From: Hydrogenophaga intermedia
Lineage (GTDB): Bacteria > Pseudomonadota > Gammaproteobacteria > Burkholderiales > Burkholderiaceae_C
Reading direction: 5' to 3'
Assembly (NCBI GenBank): GCA_945869245.1
Contig: CAMBOY010000012.1
Span: 1-21,762, forward strand
DNA: 21,762 nt
Within the stretch, counting starts at the first letter, position 1. Each line of letters opens with the position of its first letter. The notes under the pieces were generated by a model that worked only from the letters and a program-made list of their open reading frames with translations, was not told the DNA's origin and ran no database searches. This document shows, one piece after another, positions 13,555-21,522 of this stretch. Made by a program: the position numbers and the translations under genes.

Positions 13555-15018
13555 ATGTCCAACCTCTCCCCCATCATCAAATCGATCCAAGACATCATGC
13601 GCCAAGACAGTGGCGTGGATGGCGACGCGCAGCGCATCAGCCAGCTCACCTGGCTCTTGTTCCTCAAGGTGTTTGACGCGCTCGAAGAAGAGCTGGAGCT
13701 GACCCGCGACGACTACAAAAGCCCGCTGCCCGCGAGCATGCGCTGGCGCAACTGGGCAGCCGACCCCGAAGGCATCACCGGCGACGACTTGCTGGACTTT
13801 GTGAACACGGAGCTGTTCGTCACCCTCAAAAACTTGCCCGGTGACGCCCAGCGCAACCCCCGTGGCTATGTGGTGCGCGGCGTGTTTGAGGACGCCTACA
13901 ACTACATGAAAAGCGGCCAGCTGTTGCGCCAGGTCATCAACAAGCTCAACGCGATCGACTTCAACCGCCAGGCCGAGCGCCACCAGTTCAACGACCTCTA
14001 CGAAAAAATCCTCAAAGACCTGCAAAGCGCAGGCAACGCGGGCGAGTTCTACACGCCCCGCGCCGTGACGCAGTTCATGGTCGACATGGTCAACCCCCAG
14101 TTGGGCGAGCGCGTGATGGACCCAGCCACCGGCACAGGCGGCTTTTTGGTCTGCGCCATCGAGCACCTGCGCAAGCAGGTCAAGAACACCGAAGACGAAA
14201 CCCGCCTGCAAAACAGCATTGGCGGTGTGGAGAAAAAACAGCTGCCCCACATGCTGTGCGTGACCAACCTCATGCTGCACGGCATCGAGGTGCCCAGCCT
14301 CATTGCACACGGCAACACCCTGGCCCGCCCGCTGCGCGACTACACCCCCGCCGAGCGCGTGGACGTGATCTTGACCAACCCGCCCTTTGGCGGCATCGAA
14401 GAGCCGGGCATTGAACAAGGCTTTCCGGCCGATGTGCGCACCAAAGAAACGGCTGACTTGTTTTTGGTGCTCATCAAACACATCCTCAAAACCAACGGCC
14501 GCGCCGCGCTGGTGCTGCCCGACGGCACGCTGTTCGGCGAAGGCGTGAAGACCCGCATCAAAGAACAACTGCTGGCCGAGTGCAACCTGCACACCATCGT
14601 GCGCCTGCCCAACGGCGTGTTTGCGCCCTACACCGGCATCAAAACCAACCTGCTGTTCTTCACCAAGGGCAAGCCCACCGAACACGTTTGGTACTACGAG
14701 CACCCCTACCCAGCGGGCGTGAAGAGCTACAACAAAACCAAGCCCATACGAATCGAAGAGTTCGACCCCGAAAAAGCCTGGTGGGGCACCGAGGCCGATG
14801 GCTTTGCCGCCCGCGTGGAAAACGAACGGGCCTGGAAGGTGAGCATCGAGCAAATCAAAGCCGCCAACTACAACCTCGATCAGAAGAACCCCCACGCCGC
14901 CGAAGTGGTGAGCCACGATCCTGACGAATTATTAGACCAGTACCGGCTGTTGAAAGTTGAAGCCCAAGGCTTGCGTGATCAAATAAAAAAGACGCTCACT
15001 GAGGCGCTTGTCCGATGA
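13555..15018 (+). CDS. hsdM: Type I restriction-modification system DNA methyltransferase (HsdM)
   Basis: This 487-residue N6-adenine methyltransferase modifies the recognition site and forms the core of the restriction complex. The N-terminal HsdM_N helical domain runs from residue 1 to about 145 (SQLTWLLFLKVFDALEEE). SAM-binding motif I is MDPATGTGGFLVCA (188-201), preceded by the GEFYTPRAVTQFMV signature. The catalytic motif IV is TNPPFGG (274-280). The stop overlaps the hsdS start as ATGA, so the two are coupled. The last 30 codons, from about 14925, change visibly to lower-GC codon use that continues into hsdS, suggesting a recombination breakpoint just inside the hsdM 3' end. Confidence 0.95.
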   Translation: MSNLSPIIKSIQDIMRQDSGVDGDAQRISQLTWLLFLKVFDALEEELELTRDDYKSPLPASMRWRNWAADPEGITGDDLLDFVNTELFVTLKNLPGDAQRNPRGYVVRGVFEDAYNYMKSGQLLRQVINKLNAIDFNRQAERHQFNDLYEKILKDLQSAGNAGEFYTPRAVTQFMVDMVNPQLGERVMDPATGTGGFLVCAIEHLRKQVKNTEDETRLQNSIGGVEKKQLPHMLCVTNLMLHGIEVPSLIAHGNTLARPLRDYTPAERVDVILTNPPFGGIEEPGIEQGFPADVRTKETADLFLVLIKHILKTNGRAALVLPDGTLFGEGVKTRIKEQLLAECNLHTIVRLPNGVFAPYTGIKTNLLFFTKGKPTEHVWYYEHPYPAGVKSYNKTKPIRIEEFDPEKAWWGTEADGFAARVENERAWKVSIEQIKAANYNLDQKNPHAAEVVSHDPDELLDQYRLLKVEAQGLRDQIKKTLTEALVR

Positions 15019-16649
15019 ACGAAGTTGCATTTCAGGAACTGCTCTTGGATGCGCGGACCAGCGAATCAGTTTCTGGCCTTAGAAAACTTGTGCTGGCATC
15101 AGCCCTTCGCGGAGACTTTGACGATCAGACTGAACGTCAGCACCAACTGTCCGATGCTTTGAATTCAATACACGCGTTGGCCGCCCCAAATAGAGCCAAC
15201 AAGGTTCGATCTCGCAAAAACTCATCAGAAATCAACCCGGCGGAAGAATTACTCTCCGGCGGCAATGAATTTGTCGTTGAGCTTGGGGCGATAGCAACCA
15301 TAGAAAAAGGTAGAACCGGAATCAAGGATGCAGCTCCAGGCGTCTATCCGCTTGTAGTCACGGCGGAAGGCCGTTTAACGGCAGATCATTTTGATTTTGA
15401 AGGTCCTGCCGTCATCATTCCATTGGTCTCATCAACTGGGCATGGCGATGCAAGTCTGAAACGCATCCATTACCAAGACGGCAAGTATGCGGTCGGCAGC
15501 ATTCTTTGTGCTGTGCAATCCCGGCTTCCAGAGGTGGTTCATCCGCGCTATCTATACGAATACCTTTCCACGTTTAAAGAGGAACTGCTTGTTTCACGAA
15601 TGTCGGGGACAGCGAACGTGAGCTTGACGGTTGGGAAAATCGCTGAAGTGCCAGTACCGCTGATTACCTATGAAGCGCAGGAAAAACTGGATCGCTTGAT
15701 GTCGTTGTGCGACGCCCTCGAAGCCAGCGGCCAGCTCGAAACGCAGCAACACGCCCAACTTGTCAACACCCTGCTGGGCACGCTCACCCAAAGCGAAACG
15801 CCCGAGGCACTGGCCGACAACTGGCAACGCATCGCCACCCACTTCGACCTGCTGCTCGACCGCCCCGAAGCCGTAGACGCCCTCGAACAAACCATCCTCC
15901 AACTCGCAGTGCGCGGCCTCCTCGTCCCCCAAGACCCCAGCGACGAACCCGCCAGCGTCCTCCTACAAGAAATCCGCACCGGAAAAGACCACCTCATCGC
16001 CCAGGGCAAGATCAAACGCGACAAACCCCTGCCGCCCATCAATAAAGAAACTCAGCCTTGTAAGTTGCCGTTAGGTTGGTCGTGGGTGAGGCTTTCTGAA
16101 CTAGGTGAGTTTGGTGGTGGGAAAACGCCAAGTACTCAAAACGGAGCGTTTTGGGATGGTGATATTCCATGGATTACTCCAAAGGACATGAAGCAACTGC
16201 GTTTGTCATTTTCGGAAGATCGCGTAACGCAAACTGCTGTAGATGATGGCTTGACGCTGATTCCTTCAAATTCAGTTTTGATGGTTGTTCGAAGTGGCAT
16301 TTTGCGCAGAACAGTGCCTACCGCCATCAACGAAGTAGCCACCACGATCAATCAGGATTTAAAAGCATTGGTTCTAATTGAGCCAGAACTAGCTAACTAC
16401 ATTCAGCTGTTGATTCGTGGCTTTGAAGGATTCATCTTGAAACATTTGACGAAAGTTGGAACAACCGTCGAGAGTATTCAATTTGAAGCATTTGCTGCTC
16501 AGGCATTTCCCTTGCCACCATTGGCTGAGCAATCCCGTATCGTCACACGCGTTAACGAGCTCCACGCACTTTGCACTGACCTGCGCCAGCGCCTGAGCGC
16601 TGCGCAATCCACGCAAGGCCATTTGGCCGATGCGCTGGTCGGCAACTGA
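15015..16649 (+). CDS. hsdS: Type I restriction enzyme specificity subunit (HsdS)
   Basis: This 544-residue subunit sets the DNA target of the complex. The layout is a short N-terminal helix (SGLRKLVLASALRG), target recognition domain 1 (about residues 85-220), a long central conserved helix region (about 220-340, including LEQTILQLAVRGLLVP), target recognition domain 2 (about 345-495, starting GWSWVRLSELGEFGGGKTPS), and a distal helix (PPLAEQSRIVTRVNELHALC). The N-terminal and central helices echo each other (ALRG, AVRG), the usual pseudo-symmetry. The two recognition domains are visibly richer in A and T than the central helix, consistent with domain exchange. Two full domains imply a bipartite target; the sequence itself cannot be predicted. 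Confidence 0.94.
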   Translation: MNEVAFQELLLDARTSESVSGLRKLVLASALRGDFDDQTERQHQLSDALNSIHALAAPNRANKVRSRKNSSEINPAEELLSGGNEFVVELGAIATIEKGRTGIKDAAPGVYPLVVTAEGRLTADHFDFEGPAVIIPLVSSTGHGDASLKRIHYQDGKYAVGSILCAVQSRLPEVVHPRYLYEYLSTFKEELLVSRMSGTANVSLTVGKIAEVPVPLITYEAQEKLDRLMSLCDALEASGQLETQQHAQLVNTLLGTLTQSETPEALADNWQRIATHFDLLLDRPEAVDALEQTILQLAVRGLLVPQDPSDEPASVLLQEIRTGKDHLIAQGKIKRDKPLPPINKETQPCKLPLGWSWVRLSELGEFGGGKTPSTQNGAFWDGDIPWITPKDMKQLRLSFSEDRVTQTAVDDGLTLIPSNSVLMVVRSGILRRTVPTAINEVATTINQDLKALVLIEPELANYIQLLIRGFEGFILKHLTKVGTTVESIQFEAFAAQAFPLPPLAEQSRIVTRVNELHALCTDLRQRLSAAQSTQGHLADALVGN

Positions 16650-16667
16650 TCGCGAAAGACCCTGCCC

Positions 16668-18407
16668 ATGAGTGACCCATCGATGCTCGCCGTACTCCAA
16701 GACCTCCTGGCCCAACCGCGGGAACGCTCGACCATCGAGTTCAAGTCCAACTGGGATAAAGCGGAAGACATTGGCGAGTACATCTCGGCTTTGGCCAATG
16801 CCGCAGCATTGGAAGGGCACGAGCGCGCATGGATGATTTGGGGCGTCAATGACGTGACCCGCCAGCCGAAGGGCACCACGTTTGACCCATTCCATCAAAA
16901 GGTCAAGTCGGACAAGGGCAACGGCAATCAGTCCTTGGTCATGTGGCTGCAGTTTCTGACGCAGCCCCGTGCCGATTTCCAATTCCATGAGGTGCTACAT
17001 CCAGAAGGCCGTGTGGTGCTGCTGGAGATTCACCCGGCGCGCAGTGCGCCCGTGGCCTTCAAGCATGTGCGGTACATCCGCATTGACAGCCACAAAGTCA
17101 AGCTGGCCGAACATCCGGACAAGGAAGCGCGTTTGTGGGCGCAACTAGGGTTGAAAGACGACTGGACCGGCGAGGTCGTTCCAGAGGCGACGTGGGACGA
17201 CCTGGACCCACAAGCGCTGGTGGCAGCACGCCAGCGGTACATGGAGTTCTGTATCCGTGGTGAGCCCGATGCCCGCAGACACGAAGCGATTCGTGCCGAG
17301 GTCGCTAACTTGAGCGATGAGACGCTGTTGAACAAAGCGCGCATCACCAAGCAGGGGCGGATCACACGGTCGGCTTTGTTGCTGTTGGGCAAAGACGAAG
17401 CGGCCCACCTGCTGGCGCCTGTTGACGCCAAGATCAGCTGGATATTGCGTGATGCAAGCAATGCCACGTTGACCTCGCATCCATTTGGTATTCCGTTCTT
17501 GCTGGCCACAGATCAGGTGTTTAGGCGCATACGCAATGAGACGGTGGATCACATGCCGGACGGGACACTGTTCCCGACGCCCGTGCAGCAGTACGACGCC
17601 TGGGTGGTGCGCGAAGCCCTGCACAACTGCGTGGCCCATCAGGACTATTTGTTGGGTGGCAAGATCAATGTGGTGGAGCACCCGGACCGCTTGGTGCTGA
17701 CCAACCAAGGCGAGTTCATTCCGCAGAGCGTGGAATGGATGCTGGAGCATCAATCACCACCGGAGCATTACCGCAACCAATGGCTGATCGACGGCATGAT
17801 TCGCCTGCGCATGATCGAACAGGCCGGCAGCGGCATTCGGCGCATGTTTGTGACGCAGCGCGAGCGGTTTTTTCCGCTGCCCGATTACACGTTTGACACC
17901 AGTCCGCAAGGGCACCCTCGTGTGGAACTGACGCTGGCAGGGCGCATCATGGACGCCAAGTTTGCCCGTGCCTTGATGACGCGAACCGACCTGAGCTTGC
18001 AACATGTGCTGCTGCTGGACAAGGTGCAAAAGGGTCAGGCATTAGCGGTCAGCGAGGTGAAGGTGCTGCGCGACCTGGGCTTGATCGAAGGCCGTGCGCC
18101 AAAGCTTTTCATTTCTGCCAAGGTAGCCGATGCAGCAGGCCAGAAAGCCCGCTACATCCACAACCGAGGGCTTGATGACCAGCATTACCAGCAACTGGTG
18201 GTGGGGTACTTGCGCAAGTACAAGCAAGCCAAGCGGGCTGATTTTGACGAGCTGTTGATGAGCAAGCTGGCCGCAGTGTTGACCCCTGAGCAAAAGGCCA
18301 ACAAGGTGAAAAACCTGCTTCAGGCCATGAAACGGGCCAAGATCATTGACTGTGAAGGCCCCCGCTCGGCTGCAGTCTGGTTCTTGTCTAAGACTGGACA
18401 GAACTAG
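16668..18407 (+). CDS. AlbA_2 (Schlafen-type) DNA-binding and GHKL-like ATPase domain protein
   Basis: This 579-residue protein is of a kind often found in type I restriction loci. The N-terminal AlbA_2 domain reads ERSTIEFKSNWDKAEDIGEY, then ISALANAAALEGHERAWMIW (residues 19-58). A central domain contains the GHKL-type segment VREALHNCVAHQDY (314-327) followed by LVLTNQGEFIP (342-352) and GSGIRRMF, as in the HATPase_c_4 group of RecG-like transcriptional regulators. The C-terminal 150 residues look like winged-helix repeats. It starts 18 bp after hsdS and is probably in the same transcript. Its role is unknown; regulation of the restriction genes or an accessory defence function are both plausible. 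It is not a transposase or integrase. Confidence 0.85.
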   Translation: MSDPSMLAVLQDLLAQPRERSTIEFKSNWDKAEDIGEYISALANAAALEGHERAWMIWGVNDVTRQPKGTTFDPFHQKVKSDKGNGNQSLVMWLQFLTQPRADFQFHEVLHPEGRVVLLEIHPARSAPVAFKHVRYIRIDSHKVKLAEHPDKEARLWAQLGLKDDWTGEVVPEATWDDLDPQALVAARQRYMEFCIRGEPDARRHEAIRAEVANLSDETLLNKARITKQGRITRSALLLLGKDEAAHLLAPVDAKISWILRDASNATLTSHPFGIPFLLATDQVFRRIRNETVDHMPDGTLFPTPVQQYDAWVVREALHNCVAHQDYLLGGKINVVEHPDRLVLTNQGEFIPQSVEWMLEHQSPPEHYRNQWLIDGMIRLRMIEQAGSGIRRMFVTQRERFFPLPDYTFDTSPQGHPRVELTLAGRIMDAKFARALMTRTDLSLQHVLLLDKVQKGQALAVSEVKVLRDLGLIEGRAPKLFISAKVADAAGQKARYIHNRGLDDQHYQQLVVGYLRKYKQAKRADFDELLMSKLAAVLTPEQKANKVKNLLQAMKRAKIIDCEGPRSAAVWFLSKTGQN

Positions 18408-18423
18408 ATTAGCCATTAGCTAA

Positions 18424-18476
18424 GAAAACCTGTTTTTCGAGACTAAGTCATTGATTTCATTGATTTCTAGGTTTTC
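18424..18476. repeat. Inverted repeat with internal tandem repeat, near the right end of the type I island
   Basis: GAAAACCT (18424-18431) and AGGTTTTC (18469-18476) form 8-bp arms around 37 bp. Inside, ATTGATTTC occurs twice in tandem (18450-18458 and 18459-18467). The region is strikingly AT-rich compared with its surroundings. It could act as a terminator for the island operon or as a recombination-related site. Confidence 0.45.
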
Positions 18477-18515
18477 CTGGAAAGAGTTTTTAGACAAGAA
18501 TCAAAGCTGACTTCC

Positions 18516-18576
18516 ATGCCCATCCACCACGCCATCTGGCAAATCGGCGAAAAGCCCACGCCGCTGCAAGCCTCCG
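18516..18576 (+). pseudogene. Truncated 5' end of a further island gene, probably PD-(D/E)xK nuclease-like
   Basis: An ATG at 18516 opens a reading frame MPIHHAIWQIGEKPTPLQAS. It resembles the N-terminus of a family of small nuclease-like proteins that I recall from memory as starting this way and continuing into an LIELKR-type active site. None of that continuation is present. After 20 codons the sequence switches abruptly, at about 18577, to the srkA-like repeat. The frame happens to stay open into the following secreted-protein gene, producing a longer but spurious ORF. I read this as the island's last gene, cut at the right junction. Family assignment is tentative because so little remains. 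Confidence 0.5.
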
Positions 18577-18621
18577 GTCGACCAATTGGAAGAAATGAAC
18601 AAGGAGCCTTTGTGCGCATGA
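18577..18621 (+). pseudogene. srkA 3'-end remnant; right copy of the 32-bp direct repeat
   Basis: The first 32 bp (to 18608) match 10931-10962 with two differences. In the srkA frame this segment reads VDQLEEMNKEPLCA and stops at a TGA (18619-18621), closely resembling the SrkA C-terminus VDQLEEMDKEPLTV. The TGA overlaps the ATG of the next gene (18618) as ATGA. This is best read as the original srkA end, left behind when the type I island entered and supplied a new end to srkA. Confidence 0.75.
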
Positions 18622-19382
18622 CACCCCACCTGCCCACGCCGCGTGCCGCGTGGCGATGTTTGAACGCGGTGATGTGGGCCCTGGCCTTGGGCGCTGCCCT
18701 GCCAGCCAGCGCCGCCGACCCAGCCGCCCGAACGGCCACCCCTGCCCCGGGCGTCTACGCCACCGAAGGGGGTTTTGGCCAACTGACGGTGCAGGCGCCG
18801 GTGGGCGGAGCGTCGCGTTTTGCCATTGAAACCCAAGGCGCCAATGGCCACAGCTGCGCGCTGGACGGAACCATTCGCGGCGGGCGGGCACAGCTGGAGA
18901 CCACACCCGGCGACCCGGCCTGTGTGATCGGCTTTGAACCCTTGGCCAGTGGTTACCGGGTCAGCGGATCGGGTGGGGGCGAATGCCGCTACTTTTGCGG
19001 TGCGCGGGCGGGTTTTGAGTTCGACTACCTGCCTCTGCCCGCTGCCTGCGAAACGCAGCAGGTGCAGCGGCAGCGCGATCGGTTTTTGCGCGACTACAAG
19101 GCCAAGCGCTACGGCGACGCCGCCCCGGTGCTGCAGACGCTGCTGGCCCAGTGTGAGCGCTGGCTGAACTGGTTTGAAGTGGGCGAGGTGCGCAACGATT
19201 TGGCCATCACCCAATACCACCTGGGGCAAAAAGCGGCGTGCCGCGCCACGCTGGCGCCGGTGGCCGCCACCGCCACCCGCAACCGGCACACGCTGCAGGC
19301 CAGTCTGCCACCGACCGATTTCGAGAGTTATCTGCCCATCGCCAAAGCCACTTGGCACAACCTGAAGTTGTGCAGGCGCTGA
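18618..19382 (+). CDS. Secreted protein of unknown function, formerly downstream of srkA
   Basis: I do not recognise this 254-residue protein. It begins at the ATG at 18618, which overlaps the stop of the srkA remnant; a longer reading from 18516 is an artefact of the island junction. The start has basic residues, a hydrophobic core (LNAVMWALALGAALP) and a probable signal peptidase site at ASA-AD (about residue 33). The mature part has an N-terminal strand-rich region with several cysteines (HSCALDG, DPACVIG, GECRYFCG), suggesting disulphides in the periplasm. The C-terminal helical half (FLRDYKAKRYGDAAPVLQTL, then VRNDLAITQYHLGQ) resembles a TPR-like repeat. The ATGA overlap implies former co-translation with srkA; its present promoter is unclear. 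Confidence 0.75.
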   Translation: MTPHLPTPRAAWRCLNAVMWALALGAALPASAADPAARTATPAPGVYATEGGFGQLTVQAPVGGASRFAIETQGANGHSCALDGTIRGGRAQLETTPGDPACVIGFEPLASGYRVSGSGGGECRYFCGARAGFEFDYLPLPAACETQQVQRQRDRFLRDYKAKRYGDAAPVLQTLLAQCERWLNWFEVGEVRNDLAITQYHLGQKAACRATLAPVAATATRNRHTLQASLPPTDFESYLPIAKATWHNLKLCRR

Positions 19383-19398
19383 GGCCCCTGCCACCCAC

Positions 19399-19414
19399 CC
19401 GGCCTGCGGGCCGG
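19399..19414. terminator. Possible hairpin between convergent genes
   Basis: CCGGCC (19399-19404) pairs with GGCCGG (19409-19414) around a 4-base loop, in the 46-bp gap between the secreted-protein gene and htpG, which converge here. There is no T tract, so intrinsic termination would be weak. Confidence 0.35.
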
Positions 19415-19428
19415 ATGGGCGCGGCCAT

Positions 19429-21375
19429 TCACACCAACAAGGCGTTGACGCGCTTCACATAGGCCGCCGGGTCTTCGGGCAGGCCGCCTTCGGCCAGCAG
19501 CGCCTGGTCAAACAGGATGTGGGCCAGGTCGTCGAAGTGGGCTGAGCCGTCGAGCTTTTTCACCAAAGCGTGGTCGGCGTTGACTTCCAGAATGGGCTTG
19601 CTTTCGGGCGCTTGCTGACCGGCGGCTTTGAGCATGCGCGCCAGCTGGGTGGATATGTCGCCGTCGGCCACCACCAAACAAGCGGGGGAATCGACCAAGC
19701 GCGATGTCACCCGAACGTCCTGAGCCTTGTCCTTGAGCGCTTCTTTGAGCTTGTCGAGCACCGGTTTGAAGGTTTCGGCGGCGGCTTCGGCGGCCTTCTT
19801 TTCTTCGTCGTCTTGCAGCTTGCCCAGATCGACCGCGCCTTTGGCCACGCTTTGCAGCGGCGTGCCGTCAAAGTCGTGCAGGAAGGACAGCGCCCACTCA
19901 TCGACCCGGTCGGTCATGAGCAGCACCTCAATGCCTTTTTTCTTGAACACTTCGAGCTGCGGGCTGTTCTTGGCGGCGGCCAGGGTGTCGGCGGTGATGT
20001 AGTAGATCGCGTCCTGGCCTTCTTTCATGCGGGCTTTGTAGTCGGCCAGGCTGACCTTGACGGCGTCGCTGCTGGTGCTGGCAAAGCGCAGCAGCTTGGC
20101 CAGGCGTTCGCGGTTGGCAAAGTCTTCGCCCAGGCCTTCCTTGAGCACCGCACCGAACTCGGCGTAGAAGGCGTCGTACTTGCCCAGGTCTTTGGCCAAT
20201 TCGGCTTTGTCTTCGTCGCTGAGCACGTCGGTCACGCCATCGGCGCCTTCGGTGGCGGGCAGGACGTTCTTCTTGGCCAGGTCTTCCAGCATGGACAGCA
20301 CACGGCGCGTGTTGCCATCGCGGATGGCCTTCACATCGCGGCTTTCTTGCAGCAGCTCGCGGCTGACGTTGAGCGGCAGGTCGGCCGAGTCGATGACGCC
20401 TTTCACAAAACGCATGTAAGCGGGCATGAGGCTTTCGGCCTCGTCCATGATGAACACACGCTTCACATACAGCTTGATGCCGGCCTTGCGCTCGCGGTTC
20501 CACAGATCGGCCGGGGCTTTGGCGGGCAAGTACAGCAGCTGGGTGTATTCGGTGCTGCCTTCCACCCGGTTGTGGCTCCAGGAGAGCGGCTCTTCGCTGT
20601 CCAAGCTCAGGTTTTTATAGAACTCGGTGTACTGCTCGGGCGTGATGTCTTTTTTGGCGCGGCTCCACAGCGCACTGGCCGAGTTGACGGCTTCCCACTC
20701 GTCGAGCAGTTTGTATTCGCTCTTGTCGGCGTCCCATTCCTCTTTCTGCATCAGGATGGGCAGGCTGATGTGGTCGGAATAACGGCCGATGATTTGTTTG
20801 AGCTTCCAGCGGTTGAGGTACTCGGTTTTGTCCTCGCGCAGGTGCAGGGTGATGCTGGTGCCGCGTTGGGCGCGGGTGATGGTTTCGACCTCAAAGTCGC
20901 CGGTGCCGCCGCTGACCCAGCGCACGCCCTGCTCGGCCGGCAGGCCGGCGCGGCGGCTTTCCACCGTGATCGTGTCGGCCACGATAAAGCCCGAGTAAAA
21001 GCCCACGCCAAATTGGCCAATGAGCTGGGCGTCTTTTTTCTGGTCGCCGCTGAGCTGCTCCATGAAGGACCGGGTGCCGCTTTTGGCGATCGTGCCCAGG
21101 TTGTCGATGGCCTCTTGCTCGGACAGGCCAATGCCGTTGTCGGTGATGGTGAGGGTGTTGGCGTCTTTGTCGAAGGCCACACGCACGTCGAGGTTGGGCG
21201 CGTCTTCCCACAAGGCGTTGTTGTTGAGCGCCTCAAAGCGCAGCTTGTCGCAGGCGTCGGACGCGTTGGACACCAGCTCGCGCACAAAAATGTCGGGGTT
21301 GGAATAGAGCGAGTGGGTGACCAGATGCAGCAGTTGGGCCACTTCGGCCTGGAATGCGTGGGTGTGTTTGCTCAT
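19429..21375 (-). CDS. htpG: Molecular chaperone HtpG (bacterial Hsp90)
   Basis: This 648-residue cytosolic chaperone is a dimeric ATPase that helps fold client proteins under stress. The GHKL ATPase domain is complete: RELVSNASDACDKLRFEAL with the catalytic glutamate E33 and N37, TITDNGIGLSEQEAIDNLG (D79), AKSGTRSF, and the glycine-rich lid GQFGVGFYSGF (120-130). The middle domain carries LYVKRVFIMDEAESLMPAYM and the conserved arginine stretch LNVSRELLQESRDVKAIR. The C-terminal dimerisation domain ends AAYVKRVNALLV. Length is close to other beta-proteobacterial HtpG. The start is the only sensible ATG. The gene is monocistronic by context: convergent neighbour downstream, and a terminator closes the upstream symporter gene. 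Confidence 0.97.
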   Translation of the reverse strand: MSKHTHAFQAEVAQLLHLVTHSLYSNPDIFVRELVSNASDACDKLRFEALNNNALWEDAPNLDVRVAFDKDANTLTITDNGIGLSEQEAIDNLGTIAKSGTRSFMEQLSGDQKKDAQLIGQFGVGFYSGFIVADTITVESRRAGLPAEQGVRWVSGGTGDFEVETITRAQRGTSITLHLREDKTEYLNRWKLKQIIGRYSDHISLPILMQKEEWDADKSEYKLLDEWEAVNSASALWSRAKKDITPEQYTEFYKNLSLDSEEPLSWSHNRVEGSTEYTQLLYLPAKAPADLWNRERKAGIKLYVKRVFIMDEAESLMPAYMRFVKGVIDSADLPLNVSRELLQESRDVKAIRDGNTRRVLSMLEDLAKKNVLPATEGADGVTDVLSDEDKAELAKDLGKYDAFYAEFGAVLKEGLGEDFANRERLAKLLRFASTSSDAVKVSLADYKARMKEGQDAIYYITADTLAAAKNSPQLEVFKKKGIEVLLMTDRVDEWALSFLHDFDGTPLQSVAKGAVDLGKLQDDEEKKAAEAAAETFKPVLDKLKEALKDKAQDVRVTSRLVDSPACLVVADGDISTQLARMLKAAGQQAPESKPILEVNADHALVKKLDGSAHFDDLAHILFDQALLAEGGLPEDPAAYVKRVNALLV

Positions 21376-21468
21376 GTTGCACTGAGATAAAAATGGAAGG
21401 AAACAAGACCGCTCTTGCGCGGCACAGCAGCGCAGGTGGTGGCACTGCCCCCCATTTCAAGACCCCAC
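21376..21468 (-). promoter_or_regulatory. Upstream region of htpG with a possible heat-shock -35 element
   Basis: On the minus strand CTTGAAA (21455-21461) matches the sigma-32 -35 consensus, a plausible control for htpG. The expected CCCCAT-type -10 is not clearly present; only ACCACCT at 14 bp is near. A long leader of more than 50 bases would follow. No strong ribosome binding site precedes the ATG. Confidence 0.25.
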
Positions 21469-21498
21469 AAAAAAGCCCCGCTGTGGTGCCAGCGGGGC
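21469..21498 (-). terminator. Intrinsic terminator of the symporter gene
   Basis: On the minus strand the stem GCCCCGCT/AGCGGGGC (21475-21498, loop about 8 bases) is followed directly by six T residues (21469-21474). It lies 24 bp after the symporter stop and upstream of htpG, so it separates the two transcripts. Confidence 0.85.
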
Positions 21499-21522
21499 TG
21501 ATCGAATCAACGCCCAGACGCT

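Noticed and set aside
13426..14916. 496-codon minus-strand reading opposite hsdM
   Set aside because: Shadow frame; rich in H, V, G and Q as expected from antisense of high-GC coding sequence.
10976..18576. Prophage or integrative conjugative element
   Set aside because: No integrase, structural, replication or conjugation genes are present; only restriction-modification genes and one accessory gene.
18516..19382. A single 288-residue protein from the ATG at 18516
   Set aside because: It would fuse the island remnant, the srkA repeat in a different frame and the secreted protein, burying a clear signal peptide; the ATG at 18618 with an ATGA overlap is better.
19570..21390. 606-codon plus-strand reading opposite htpG
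   Set aside because: Antisense shadow of htpG; htpG itself is full length and canonical.
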